This document shows positions 11,501 to 21,698 of a stretch of DNA of 64,000 nt, piece by piece. This DNA comes from Siphonodentalium dalli. Taxonomy: Eukaryota > Mollusca > Scaphopoda > Gadilida > Siphonodentaliidae. A model generated the notes under the pieces. It was not told the DNA's origin and searched no databases. It saw only the letters and a program-made list of their open reading frames with translations. The position numbers and the translations under genes were made by a program. Numbering within the stretch: position 1 is the first letter of the stretch; the number at the start of each line of letters is the position of its first letter. The stretch lies in NCBI GenBank assembly GCA_032622095.1, contig CP136063.1:218565982-218629981 (forward strand), given 5' to 3'.

Positions 11501-12056
11501 CCATAAACATATTTGTCAATAGCGTGCCTCTGTAATTTGGGCGAAAGGAATTTACGTTAAAGTCCCCCATAACGATTACAGTTCCCAACGAACTATAATA
11601 GTCAAATAAATTTGACACTTTCTCAATATACTTTGAGAAAAAATCGTCAGAGTAATTGCTGGAAGGAAGATATACTTGGAATATGTAGTAAAATGTCCAT
11701 TGATTAATGTATAGTTGAATTCCAATAATTCTATCATCTTCAGTGTCGATAATTGATACATTATCATTCCACTGCTTATGCCAAAAAATAGCTACTCCGG
11801 CTTTTGGTCGACCCTTTTTATCAGGAGGGCCGGGTGTTGCGTCACATACAGTGTAGGAGTTATAGTATTGTGATATATGGTCCATGAACGATATATTGGA
11901 TTCCTTCAGCCAATGTTCTGAGATGCCACAAACGTCCACTCCCTGCCTATCGAGAAATCTAGATAAGTAGGAGGAGGATGAAAAGATGCCAGTGGCATTC
12001 CATGACATAAAGGATAACATGCTGAAAATAAAATATGTATAAAGAAGTGACATCAT
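8571..12056 (-). CDS. LINE ORF2: endonuclease-reverse transcriptase polyprotein
   Basis: A 1161-residue enzyme that nicks target DNA and copies its own RNA there (target-primed reverse transcription). The AP-like endonuclease occupies about residues 13-250: SWN 18-20, SEHWL 46-50, GDFN 164-167, IIDH 216-219 and STHRP 244-248 (usually SDHRP). The RT occupies about 480-800: KAAGHDSI 508-515, DSYRPI 568-573, DVSKAFDSVW 641-650, QGARQGSILSP 696-706, and catalytic QADD 739-742, where F/YADD is usual. A C-terminal finger C1066-X2-C1069-X9-H1079-X4-C1084 follows. No stop or frameshift is present, so it may be functional. The start is the first ATG of an ATGATG pair, 37 bases after the ORF1 stop, which suggests reinitiation. 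Changes at Phe/Tyr-to-Gln and Asp-to-Thr deserve a check against relatives. Confidence 0.93.
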   Translation of the reverse strand: MMSLLYTYFIFSMLSFMSWNATGIFSSSSYLSRFLDRQGVDVCGISEHWLKESNISFMDHISQYYNSYTVCDATPGPPDKKGRPKAGVAIFWHKQWNDNVSIIDTEDDRIIGIQLYINQWTFYYIFQVYLPSSNYSDDFFSKYIEKVSNLFDYYSSLGTVIVMGDFNVNSFRPNYRGTLLTNMFMDKGVCSPIEKSFKTTTVKTFVPPTYPDSGSIIDHFLIHKAMSHKIQTVDILQDDSIDVSTHRPIVLCMNDEVLQPQASHVQCSSKLKWSALNSNPTLARTFATNVGKNCPTVEIDSVSSIDNYYNSLVSALSNAASEVVPKSKFRSHIKPYWNKSLKSAHFNMRECRRCWLAEGKPHYEGSNSYRHYKEAKRSFRRTHRKISEQFMRDRDAEIDKCAEIDQNTFYRLVNYKRRERNTLSPSHFVHNGETLRTNQSISNAWASYYGNLFIPLQNEQFDANHLKSVNSYVSSIKKDKYTDLDKILCCPVSESELTDIIPKLNRNKAAGHDSITNEHIVYSAPCIVCKLCHLFSKMLEFSYVPNNAKKGVMISLYKGGKKSKQAFDSYRPITIMPALYKLYEKVILMRLQSYTPNNIAINPLQHGFQSGVSCMATSYLLQECISYTKETHSKLFACFLDVSKAFDSVWLNGLLYKLHKRGFNGIIWHTFKALLTGIECCVRYRNTFSDWFGIFQGARQGSILSPLFYMMYVDDLIYELENSLCGLHMHDIKCTSPVQADDMVLLSLSESGLRTLYNICLEYSLKWRYLYNSSKTFIIVFNETQREFIKSQRSWQFGNSVIHEVESGTHLGIPIEKFSFNSKLANKICTKLKGTYLSLTNAGLYAGGITPYSCFSIYKSIVLPKALYGSELFWNISNVSHAYTERAHRFCLKHIQGFPQQTRTCIVQGLLGCGGLESYIDKRKLSLLATLCRLNTNKTAKSVFLVRLHSHILGISHPQSFMADISTVLKRYNLYEYLERYTLESTFPTKSYWKNIVKTEINTINALEWRKSIESNSDLAQYGLTQTKLNSSLLWQTCRLYPDEKFTFLMIARLIAHTAYKDNGLCLLCNTQYQCIIEHTIINCTSISNTRNNIWYDIINTFGIDAFMYMDELTGAKQLSIFLGNIPSSLVEMGNCSLPFAVHFFAKSSLKLWYCLALLRN

Positions 12057-12093
12057 CAGAGAAGAACTATAGTTCTGATCTCAATGATGCAGT

Positions 12094-14085
12094 TTAGTGC
12101 CAGCTAGGGGCGCGGCTGCTGTTCAGTTGTTCACGAGAACAATCCAGTCTGGTAGTATCCATCCGAGTGCATGTCATACCCACCGGCCAGAAGTCTCTGT
12201 CCAGAATAAATTCAGAGTGGTCATTTAATACATTTATCCTGGCAGTAGAAGTTCCATTCACACTTGGATAGAGGCGAACTATAGAAAATTCCACTCTGTT
12301 GTCATACATGTATTTCTCAATGTCGTCTGAAGAGTAGTTACTGTCTATGTCTCTCAGAAGTACTCGGTCGGTCTTAATTGGGATTCTAGAACTATAATTC
12401 GACTTTGGAGTGCGTCTAGCACGACTATTATTTATACCATTTTGTTGTCCGTTGTTCCATCGCTGGCCTATCGGAGCTTTTGTATAGTGATAGTTACCAT
12501 TATAGTTTGGCCGAGCACGATCGTGGTATTCAGGGTAAAGCTTCCTGTGAGTCGAATATGAATTTCTAGGCGAATAAGATCTACTGTGAGATGAACGGTG
12601 TCGTCTAGATGAGTGAGAACGGTGTCGCCTTGGTGAACGTGAGAATGAATGACGTCGTGATTGGGAGCGACGACGTCTTGATGAGCGAGAACCCTGATGT
12701 GAACGCGGGCGATAACGACGAGATGAACGAGAACGATGGCGCGATGAGCGTGAATGATGTTGAGTGTGAGAATGAGAACATGTTGGAGAATTAGATCTCG
12801 ACAGTCGCGGTGATGATGCACGTTGCCGATGAGCGGTTAGGTTCATTTCTCCGACGGTGGACTCGACATCGACTGATCTAATTGATTCAGTATCAATGAC
12901 ATCTACTTTGGACGAAGTTGATTGAGTACCATCATCTGATTTGTATGTAGATTGCATCCTTTGTGTCAGCTCACTGAAGAAGGTTCCCATCGTGCTTTTA
13001 ATAAAGTCAACACATTCTGCGGTGCACGATGCCTTGTTTACATTAGGAGAATCACAATTTTGTCCGCATTCAATCAGTTCTTGTACTTGACCGGTTAGTG
13101 CATCTAGTTTTGCTGAGTTTGAATTTATTTTTGCATATTCTATACTCATGCGGTCTAAGACGTCTGAGAAGTCCTGACGCAGAACAGTAAAATCAGTTTT
13201 TATATGGTTTGAACCGTTCAGGTTATCATCTTGTAGTTGCTCAATTTTTAGTTTGTTTTCATGTACTATTCTTTTAATTTCGGCAACGTCCTCTTCAACA
13301 TATTTCACTCTGATATCCAATCCAGAGATGTTTCCCTGTATCATGGGGATATCTATATTAATAGCCTTATTTATTTTGGAATTCCATTCCTTCAGAACAC
13401 TCAAGTCCATCTTAATGTCGGTCATAGAACGCATAATGGTGTCAAATTTTGACTGTATGTCGGATTCCAAGGCTTTTGGTGGTTGAGAGACGTAATGGCT
13501 TCGAGTTGTTGCCCCTGAAGTGTTCAACATGTCAGAAATACATCCTTCATTACCGTCTACCATGTACATCAAGAGATTGTATATATCCCGGGACAGCTTA
13601 TCTGCGAGCGAGAGTTGATTTGTAGTGTCAGCTTTGTCAGTTTTCTTGGGTTTAAGTCTCTTTTTCAGTGTCACGGTTGTATCTACTCCATGGTTTGGTG
13701 AATATTGTAAGTGATTAAATAGGTTCTGGCGAAGTTTCTCAAGTTGTTGTTCCGAGCCGTGACAAGAATCCATGATAATGCATAAGAAATCATCTTTGGT
13801 GGTATTGTGAATAAAACTAGAGCACCACGATAACGCTTGTGCGATATGACTATTATTGTTTACTGGAGATTCCTTTAAGAGGTTATTCGTTAGCTCTATA
13901 GAAGCTGAAAGATCTACTGGTTCGTCCATATTCGAGGGATTGTCGACATTTTCAATGTCAGGACAAATAGTGGTATTTTCACTTTGATCGTATGAGATTG
14001 AACCAACATCTGTGCCGTTAATGAGATCATATGATTCTGTTATGATATGCTCCATTGTTATAGAACACAGTGAACTGTGGATCAA
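12094..14085 (-). CDS. LINE ORF1 protein with SR-like Arg/Ser domain
   Basis: A 663-residue protein, taken as the RNA-binding partner of ORF2 because of its position just upstream. Residues 1-200 are acidic to neutral with no recognised fold. Residues 205-340 have heptad-like hydrophobic spacing (predicted coiled coil, likely oligomerisation). Residues 419-514 are very rich in Arg-Ser and Arg-His-Ser repeats (RSRSSRR, SRSPRRHRS), like the RS domains of splicing SR proteins. Residues 570-645 (TDRVLLRDID ... FWPVGMTCTRMD) resemble the C-terminal domain of several invertebrate LINE ORF1 proteins that carry an FWPxG motif. No CCHC knuckle is seen. The RS tract probably binds RNA or directs nuclear localisation; that is inference. 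Confidence 0.85.
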   Translation of the reverse strand: MIHSSLCSITMEHIITESYDLINGTDVGSISYDQSENTTICPDIENVDNPSNMDEPVDLSASIELTNNLLKESPVNNNSHIAQALSWCSSFIHNTTKDDFLCIIMDSCHGSEQQLEKLRQNLFNHLQYSPNHGVDTTVTLKKRLKPKKTDKADTTNQLSLADKLSRDIYNLLMYMVDGNEGCISDMLNTSGATTRSHYVSQPPKALESDIQSKFDTIMRSMTDIKMDLSVLKEWNSKINKAINIDIPMIQGNISGLDIRVKYVEEDVAEIKRIVHENKLKIEQLQDDNLNGSNHIKTDFTVLRQDFSDVLDRMSIEYAKINSNSAKLDALTGQVQELIECGQNCDSPNVNKASCTAECVDFIKSTMGTFFSELTQRMQSTYKSDDGTQSTSSKVDVIDTESIRSVDVESTVGEMNLTAHRQRASSPRLSRSNSPTCSHSHTQHHSRSSRHRSRSSRRYRPRSHQGSRSSRRRRSQSRRHSFSRSPRRHRSHSSRRHRSSHSRSYSPRNSYSTHRKLYPEYHDRARPNYNGNYHYTKAPIGQRWNNGQQNGINNSRARRTPKSNYSSRIPIKTDRVLLRDIDSNYSSDDIEKYMYDNRVEFSIVRLYPSVNGTSTARINVLNDHSEFILDRDFWPVGMTCTRMDTTRLDCSREQLNSSRAPSWH

Positions 14086-14601
14086 TTACCACAATTTATG
14101 GAGTTCACTTAAGATGAGCGTCTTGGCTTGCGAGCCTATTTACAGTGCAGTGTTTTTGCGGCAATCAGCCATATCAGTAGACAGACAATGGGAGAAGTCA
14201 CATACAGTACACGGCAATCGCGATAACATGATCTCTTGTGAGTTCTGAGTTGAGTTCATCCAAATTGAAGCAGAACCCGTATGCCGTGGGTGAAGAATTG
14301 GGCTGACTTGAAGAGATCCACAGAAGAGAGGCTTCGCTCATTGCGGTATAATTTTGGGCGTACTTGCAATTCAAAATGACATAATTAATATGGCTCGACA
14401 ATAGACGATTTCAATGTTAACGTACCGGATAATATCGAATCCATAGTACAGTCCTCGCATTCCTGCGGTGAATGGAATCTAACAAGTGACCGCAACTCGT
14501 GTAGCGAATTGGGACAACCGATCCTTGAATTTAAATGTTTTATTCATCAAAATTACAGAACAAAAATAAAGACGTCCATTATCAATTTTATCACGTGACT
14601 C

Positions 14602-15012
14602 AGATATGTAACGGAGATTAAATAGTAAACAGGATATATCCAAACAGGATACACGTATATCCAAATTAACATATTGAATGGATTTGAAGCTTAACATTAT
14701 GATCGCGCGGAATACATTCCGGTCCGGTTCGATACAAATACATCGACACACGTGTTAAATGAACTCATGGTATTAGAAGTCTCATCCCTTTCCAATCACC
14801 CATAATCATCCATTAGCATTTTTGTAAAATATTCATCTTGTTTTGTATTGGGAATAAATATGTTTACACCAAGTGGGTTCATGCGAAATAACGTAAATTT
14901 TATAAAAGTCTGTAAAACAACAGTTACTGTCATTAAAGCCGAGGCGATATTTAACGTTTAATGTTTAACCGACAGGGAGATAGAAAAGTGCACTGCGGAA
15001 TGTCGTCGGAAT
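14602..15012 (+). repeat. 411-bp direct repeat, right copy flanking the complete LINE
   Basis: Matches 7681-8091 at 410 of 411 positions, without gaps. It abuts the 5' end of the LINE (GAGTCACGTG read on the - strand). Confidence 0.95.
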
Positions 15013-16434
15013 GGCGACTTTATTATCTGTCCAATGCTCACTATAGGTCGTAGTACACGAAATATAAAAAATTACCCCCTCAAGTCAGCATAAAATCACA
15101 TCTGGCAGCTGAATGGTTGAGTATGATGGGGATAAAATTAATGCTAAAACAAGAAAAAATCAAAGCCACCATGGAAATGTTATATAGATGAATATTGATC
15201 CAGAGTGGGTGAAATAATTAACCTGGCATTTCATGGGGGTATGTTTGAAAATTTGGTGAAATATGCGGAATGTCGTCGGTTGTAGTCTTTGTGGGGCTCT
15301 TAAAGCATTAACAGGTGCATGTAAAATATAAAACAATATAGATCGACTTTGTTTTTATAACTCTACAATAATGATATTACTCACGTCAAAACCATTCTTA
15401 TGTAAACATTACTGTTACATCGAAATTACCTATACAAGTGCACGTAGTCCAATAAGATAACAAACTTTAACAACAACTTGACCGTAAACATTGATAATGG
15501 TCAAAGCAATGAAAAATATTCTGAAAAATCATATTCAGATGAAATATTCGAACCTACTACACGACTAGGGTACGTTCATACACTGGCATGTTTGCACGGT
15601 ATGGTTTGCAGGCATTTCGTCGTAGAAAACTGTATGGTGCCAGAATATGAACGGAAACAAGCATATACAATACATCTGTACCACACCTAACTACCTGCGA
15701 AGTAAAATCCCCGTAGTTCCACCTGTAGCCATGCTACCGGAATTAGCAGGAATTTACAGGAACTACCTGTAAATAGCGTGCAATTAGCTCGCAAGAATCA
15801 ATCATACAGGTATTTGAAGGCAAATGCCAGCAGCACTGTTACAAGTGGAACTACATAACTTTTACTTCTCATGTCGTTCGCTTTGGTAACGATGCATATT
15901 ATATGCACGTTTACTTTAAAATTATGACACCATGTGGTTTTCTATGATGAAATGCCTTGCAGAACATACCGTGCAAACTTGCCAGCATATATGAACGTAC
16001 CCTTAGCGATGTTTGTTAACATATCGCCTTAACAGCATTGTTTACATAACAATGGTTTCAATTCGAGAAATTTCATTATTTCATAATTATCAATAAAGAA
16101 TATTAGAAAAAAGATTATCTGTTTTTTCATGTATTTCTAAGTGATGATGTGATAACATACTTCTATATTGTTTGCACATTTACTATATGCGAGTGTCTTG
16201 GTCCCTTTGAATACTTGTAAATGCAGCTTATAATTCATGTCGTAGAATTTTTGAAAATTGTTTTGACATCGGTAAGGTTTTGCTGATTAGATATAAGGTT
16301 TGTGTACCGACATTTCATGTATTTGTCATCCTTTATCGTCCGTACTTCTGAATTATATATATTTATCCAACATGGTTAGAGTGAAGGACAACACTGGAAT
16401 GCGTGTTTAGCTACCTGTTTAGAAGAAAAAAAAC
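15013..16434. other. No gene recognised
   Basis: AT-rich sequence with no exon-like or transposase-like text. A GCGGAATGTCGTCGG string at 15265-15280 repeats the end of the 411-bp flank. Confidence 0.5.
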
Positions 16435-17045
16435 ATAATTATTTAGAGGAAACCGATTCAATAGACGTAGTAGTAATACAGACAAGGTTTAACGTTTATT
16501 GTTTTGAGGCGCAATAACCGCTTATATATATAAGCGAAAAGGCACAGACATTAAAGACATATTATGGACTTGTTCGGATGCGTGGAATTGATAAGTTGGT
16601 TGGTACGCAGGAGCAATGCCAACTGGGGGATGTAGAATTATACTAACATCGCCGGAAATGTCAAACAAATCGACCGTTCCGCTTCATAGAAAACATAGTC
16701 TTAACTACGCTCAATTGTAAATATTTACTTCTCGATTCGGGACGCAAATATCCGAGATAAACTAACGCAAACGATCTTGGTCATCGAGAGTCACTACATT
16801 TAATTAATATAAAAGAATGGCGGTGTTTGTTGTAAATTTGGATATAATATTGGTCAAGAGTATTCTCCATTTCGATGTGCTTACCATATACCGGAGTGTT
16901 TCAAATCACTTTAATCTTCTGTTAATTCCAAAACAAACACACTAAAACAAAAACAAAACAAAACAAAAAGGGGAGGGACGTGTTTTCAAAATTAGCGATC
17001 GTCTTCACCGGTCAATTTATTGGAAAGAAAGTTTAACATAAACCG
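16435..17045. repeat. Dispersed repeat R2, copy 1
   Basis: The left part (GAGGAAACCGAT ... GGCGCAATAACCGC) matches 20430-20523. The right part (CTGTTAATTCCAAAA ... GTCAATTTATTG) matches 22494-22600. This copy lacks the Helitron array present in copy 2 but contains a TTAA-flanked element at 16555-16910 that copy 2 lacks. Confidence 0.8.
16555..16910. mobile_element. TTAA-flanked non-coding element R1, copy 1
   Basis: A 356-bp insert starting AGACATATTATGGACTTG, bounded by TTAA at 16551-16554 and 16911-16914. The related R2 copy has a single TTAA at 22490-22493 in the same context, an empty site. Relatives: 38626-39118 and a fragment from 63389. TTAA target duplication is typical of piggyBac, but clear terminal inverted repeats were not seen. 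Confidence 0.75.
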
Positions 17046-19072
17046 CTTCTCTCATCCCTACCGGCAAAAATATAGTTCCAACACTTCTTGCTTGGAAATA
17101 ATTCCAATTAATACATAATATAAATAAAATTCTTGCACTTCAATATTATGTTTTAATTTCATCTAAGTAAATCCTCACATCAATTTTATAGATTACTTTT
17201 GCGAAATTCCATGCGACATGGTGTAGTGACGTATGCCGGTGAAAGATCTCGCCACCAAACATTTTTGTTTTGTTTAAATTCATGCACCTTGTTAAACACT
17301 TTGTGGTAAAAACCGTCGCTCTTACGACTATGTTACATAATTTATGAGGTGGTTCAAATTAGCCATATCCGTCATATGTATATATATGTATGCATCTATA
17401 GAACAATACTTGTAATCCATATAGTTACTACATAAATTAATTGCTAGTGGTGGTGGGTTGTTTTAATTATACATGTGATGATACTGGGCCCTACCTGACT
17501 ATCTTCTGCCTTGTGTCGCAAACCGACACTGGAAGGGATAGTCAGTAAATAAATTTGGAGTCAGGATGCGTCGTGTGATCATTATGGTGGCGCGTGCGTG
17601 ATGTATATTATGTTGTGTTCATTGTATGTTGTCTTATATGTCATTTCTTGGCGAAGGCAATACAACTATTTGAATTTGAAAGTCAAAGTAAATCAACGTC
17701 CTGATAATAAAATAAATTGGAGGTCAACAACATCCTCCATTTTAGCATAAGTGCGATAGAACTATATAACCACAGGGATGAACTTTTTAACCACAGGGAT
17801 GGTTAGTTCAATGCGAAACGGATACATCTACTCTACTTAATATGCTGTTGGTCGACTGTGCAATGTTTACACGTTAAGAAGGAGGAGACGGATTTATCTT
17901 ACATTATCTTACTTAATAGGTCATAATATGCTGTTCGTCATATGCACAATATACTTCCGGTTAAACAGTTGACTAGTCATTGGCGAAACTCTAGACAAGA
18001 TAAAGGAGGATGTGTTGTTGCCTGTGGATGACGTTGATAATGATTGGACTATCGATGAGTCCGACTGACGGTAAGCGTAAATTATACATGGATTATCTCT
18101 TCATATAAACAAAAATTAAATATGCAATCAACGTCGTTTCGCGACATTATACTAAGTATGTAGTTCGGCATACGACACTCCTATACACGCCGTCAGATGC
18201 ATCGAAAACGACGTTGATTGCTTATAATTACGACAATCCGCCTATTTGTTGGTGATTAAACAAGTTTTGATTAAAGAAACTATATTAAAAACACTAAAAT
18301 AGTAAAAGTACCCAAGTGATATTTGTGTCTGGACTTCAGCTGCTCTTTTAACAGAAATGGGAAATTGGGTCGATAATAAATTGGGCGACCGACCGGAAGT
18401 TCGAGATGAACACACACAATTCGATCGCTGTTTCCAACTTTCCAACTACACACCACACACCACACTACACAACTACACACCACACCCGTAAACTATTAAA
18501 CTGTACTTGCTGGTGTAAATTTCACTTATTTAAAACGATTCTAGAACATCTATTGTCATAAAGACAATCAGATTCGATAGCAATTCCGAAATTGTGTTCA
18601 CAAACTTCCCCACAGAATTTGCGGTCTCCGGTGACAAACTCGAAAAGTAAACAATCGCTACAAAAGTGCATACTATGCTCTCATGACCACTGCCATGTCA
18701 TATTAGTATTGACACGAAGCTGGATAAATGCTAATACTAATGGTGGAATAGTTATGTAATACATTCCTTTATCCCCAACTAAATTAATGTACTATCTTGC
18801 TGTTTAATAGGCGATAATGTTTCGCTGAGAGTTGGCGTCTTGTGTTACCACAAGAAACGGAAGTTATTTCTTGCGATTTGATTGGTGGACTTTGTTTGCG
18901 AACTTTTTAAAGTATCACTACACCCAGTGATGCGGGAAACGACACTTCCCTCGGTTGATAGAAATTGCCGCTACCAAGTGTATCTAAGAGCCTTGACCAA
19001 TCAAACGCACGCATTTAAGTGAAAGTGAAAGTAGTTGTAATTATATAACATATAAAATAATAAATATTAATT
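17046..19072. other. No gene recognised; one small hairpin
   Basis: Nothing coding is recognised. GCAATCAACGTCGTTT near 18124 is repeated inverted near 18206-18222, giving a hairpin of about 100 bp. A CACACCACAC-type simple repeat lies at 18448-18486. Confidence 0.45.
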
Positions 19073-19478
19073 GAAGACCCCTATCCAGAAACGTTTATAT
19101 CAATTAATATTGATTATATTTCGAATATTTTCTGATATACATGTAATGCGATGATTAAAAGGGACACATATTCGTTCTATTTTTAGAACAGACCGTTCAT
19201 ATAACGATAGAAATTATTAGAGTGCTCCCATTGCTTCGCTTCGAACGCCAACTGTCTGAATTTGATTGTTTGTATTGTCATATCCTATAGTTACAAGCTA
19301 TGATGAGTATTATTTATAATTAACGTTTGTTTGTGATAACATCGCAAAATAACATTTCCGGTTTCTGTTAACAGTAACCACTATTGGTTGTTATCTAAAC
19401 GATCACTCAATGTTATACCAGAAACTATTCGAAATATAATGAATATTAATTGATAGAGCATTTCCGGACGGGGTCTTC
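19073..19478. mobile_element. MITE-like element with terminal inverted repeats of about 53 bp
   Basis: Left arm 19073-19128 begins GAAGACCCCTATCCAGAAA. The reverse complement of 19426-19478 begins GAAGACCCCGTCCGGAAA and continues in parallel through ATTATATTTCGAAT. No coding potential. Confidence 0.65.
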
Positions 19479-20523
19479 GATTCATATCTAATATTTCATA
19501 CCCAGGCAACTATATAACACATGTTTACAAAGAGATAGACCGTCTTGAAATAGAAGGAGATATATGTACGTTTAATAGTAACGTAAATAAATATGTGGAG
19601 GTTGATCAGAGCGCTAGCTGGTCAGTTTTCACTGATTTTATTGATAAACATAATAAATTACCCTGGTAACTACAGAATCTGCCTTAGTCAAACGTTGTTT
19701 TGTTATAGTTATATTAATTACACTGAACACTTAAGGACACGGTGGCCTTCGTTATATGTTATAATTTACAAATAACAGTTACCAAATTATGAATATTGCC
19801 CCAAGAATATAATAATAGCATAGTGTAATGAGAGTATGAATGCGATATTATCCACAATTTTTTTTAAACAAATTGTATCTGAATTTAATAAAGAACACGA
19901 GGACCACTGTGCCGTGCAATAAACGCCAGAGAAAATATACATAGCTAGTAATCTAGCTAGTACTTGGGGATTCTATATAGATAGACAGACCAGACCAGAC
20001 CAAACCAAACCGCCAAACCATTTATAAGTTTAAATAATTAATAGGGACTACGTACACGTGTACCGTGTTCCAATAAGGCTATAGGTATACATACTATAAA
20101 TGACTGGCGTAAAGTTATATGTATGACGACCTTTCAAGTAAAAAAAATCCACTGCAGATAAGATTATTTATTTTGAACATATCTCATATAATGCATCATC
20201 CAGAATGTGTTTCCTACAATAGTCGTTCCGGTGGATGTAATCAAAATTACTCACATGCTAGTATAAATGTAGATCCATGTAGATCCATGCAGTTGTAATC
20301 AAAATGATCAAATCCCAACCTAAATCACTAGGATTCGTAGGAACAAACAAAAACATGTTCTTGGAAATTGAATGTTCTTCCTTGGTTATATTCTAATGAT
20401 TTGGGTTGTTATTTGAAACAAATTATTGAGAGGAAACCGATATAACAGATGCAGTAGTAACAAATACAAACGTGTGATTCAGCAGTGCGATTCACAATGT
20501 TTTTGAGGCGCAATAACCGCCTA

Positions 20524-21136
20524 TCTATTATATATTTTGGAAGATCTGTGTGTCTGTGTGTGTGTCTGTGTGTGTGTTCGCGATGAACTCAAAAACGGCC
20601 CACCCGATTTCGATGAAACTTGGTATGTGGGGGTATTTTCGGCCGGGGACGAACATATGCCTATTAATTTGTCCGTGCGACGCCACCTTGACCTTGAAAT
20701 CGGGTCATTTCAAGGTCAAACGCCCGAATATCACGGGATTTCGATGAAACTTGGTATGTGGGGGTACTTTCTTATGGCGAGTCTCATAAGCATATTCATT
20801 TGCCCGTGCAACGTGACCTTGACCTTGAAATCGGGTAACATCAAGGTCAAATCGCCAATATTGATGGGATTTCGACGAAATTTGATACGTGGGGTTACTT
20901 TTGTCCACTGATTGTTTTGACGGGTCCAATCGTGACCCCGACCAGAGCTTGACCTTCAAAATTATCAATTCAAGGTCAAATCGGGTAAAACCGGATGGAT
21001 TTCGACGGGCACGTTTGTCGGGTACTTTTGTCCGGGCAGTGTTTTTGGACTGGTAAAATCGTGACCCCACTTGACCTTGACCTTCAAAATGGAAAATTCA
21101 AGGTCAAAGCCCGGACGAAGTCGGGTCACCTTCTAG
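20524..21136 (+). mobile_element. Non-autonomous Helitron-like unit 1
   Basis: Starts TCTATTATATATTTTGGAAG and ends with the hairpin GCCCGGACGAAGTCGGGT, seven bases, then CTAG. A 5' TC, a 3' hairpin and a CTRR end, inserted between host A and T, is the Helitron signature. A GT-rich microsatellite lies near the 5' end. The body has repeated GATTTCGATGAAACTTGG segments and many TGACCTTGA/TCAAGGTCA strings. No coding sequence. Confidence 0.75.
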
Positions 21137-21698
21137 TCTATTATATATTTTGGAAGATCTGTGTGTCTGTCTGTGTGTGTGTGTGTGTCTGTGTGTTCGC
21201 GATGAACTCGAAAACGTCCCAACCGATTTCGATGAAACTTGGTATGTGGGGGTATTTTCGGCCGGGGACGAACATAGGCATATTAATTTGTCCGTGCGAC
21301 GTCACCTTGACCTTGAAATGACCCGGTACTTTCTTATGGCGAGTCTCATAAGCATATTTATTTGCCCGTGCGACGTGACCTTGACCTTGAAATCGGGTAA
21401 CTTCAAGGTCAAATCGCCAATTTTGATGGGATTTCGACGAAATTTGATACGTTGGGTTACTTTTGTTTACCGATTGTTTTGGACGGGTCCAATCGTGACC
21501 CCGACCAGACCTTGACCTTCAAAATGATCAATTCAAGGTCAAATCGGGTAAAACCGGATGGATTTCGACGGGCACGTTTGTCGGGTACTTTTGTCCGGGC
21601 AGTGTTTTGGACTGGTCAAATCGTTACCCCACTTGACCTTGACCTTCAAAATGGACAATTCAAGGTCAAAGCCCGGACGAAGTCGGGTCACCTTCTAG
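21137..21698 (+). mobile_element. Non-autonomous Helitron-like unit 2 (head-to-tail)
   Basis: Begins TCTATTATATATTTTGG directly after the CTAG of unit 1, with no host base between, and ends CTAG at 21695-21698. It is closely similar to unit 1 but has an internal deletion near 21320. Confidence 0.75.

Larger units (their letters stand above)
8092..14601 (-). mobile_element. Complete non-LTR retrotransposon (LINE), 6.5 kb
   Basis: A full-length LINE on the - strand. Its order is a 5' UTR of about 0.5 kb (14086-14601), ORF1 (663 codons), a 37-base gap, ORF2 (1161 codons), and a 3' UTR of about 0.48 kb with a CT-rich tract, ending in a short TATATA tail at 8092. Both ORFs are uninterrupted, so the copy is young. 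It sits exactly between two 411-bp direct repeats. These are best read either as an unusually long target-site duplication or as a local duplication that chanced to coincide with both ends. No poly(A) tail is present. The clade is not assigned: a C-terminal CCHC finger and an ORF1 with an FWPVG-containing domain fit Jockey/I/Nimb-type groups, but that needs a tree. Confidence 0.85.

Noticed and set aside
12468-12821. 117-codon His-rich frame opposite in phase to LINE ORF1
   Set aside because: An overlapping shadow of the Arg/Ser-coding stretch of ORF1.
7681-15012. The 411-bp repeats as LTRs of an LTR retrotransposon
   Set aside because: The enclosed genes are LINE-type (AP endonuclease, non-LTR RT); there is no gag, protease or integrase, and the repeats lack TG...CA ends.
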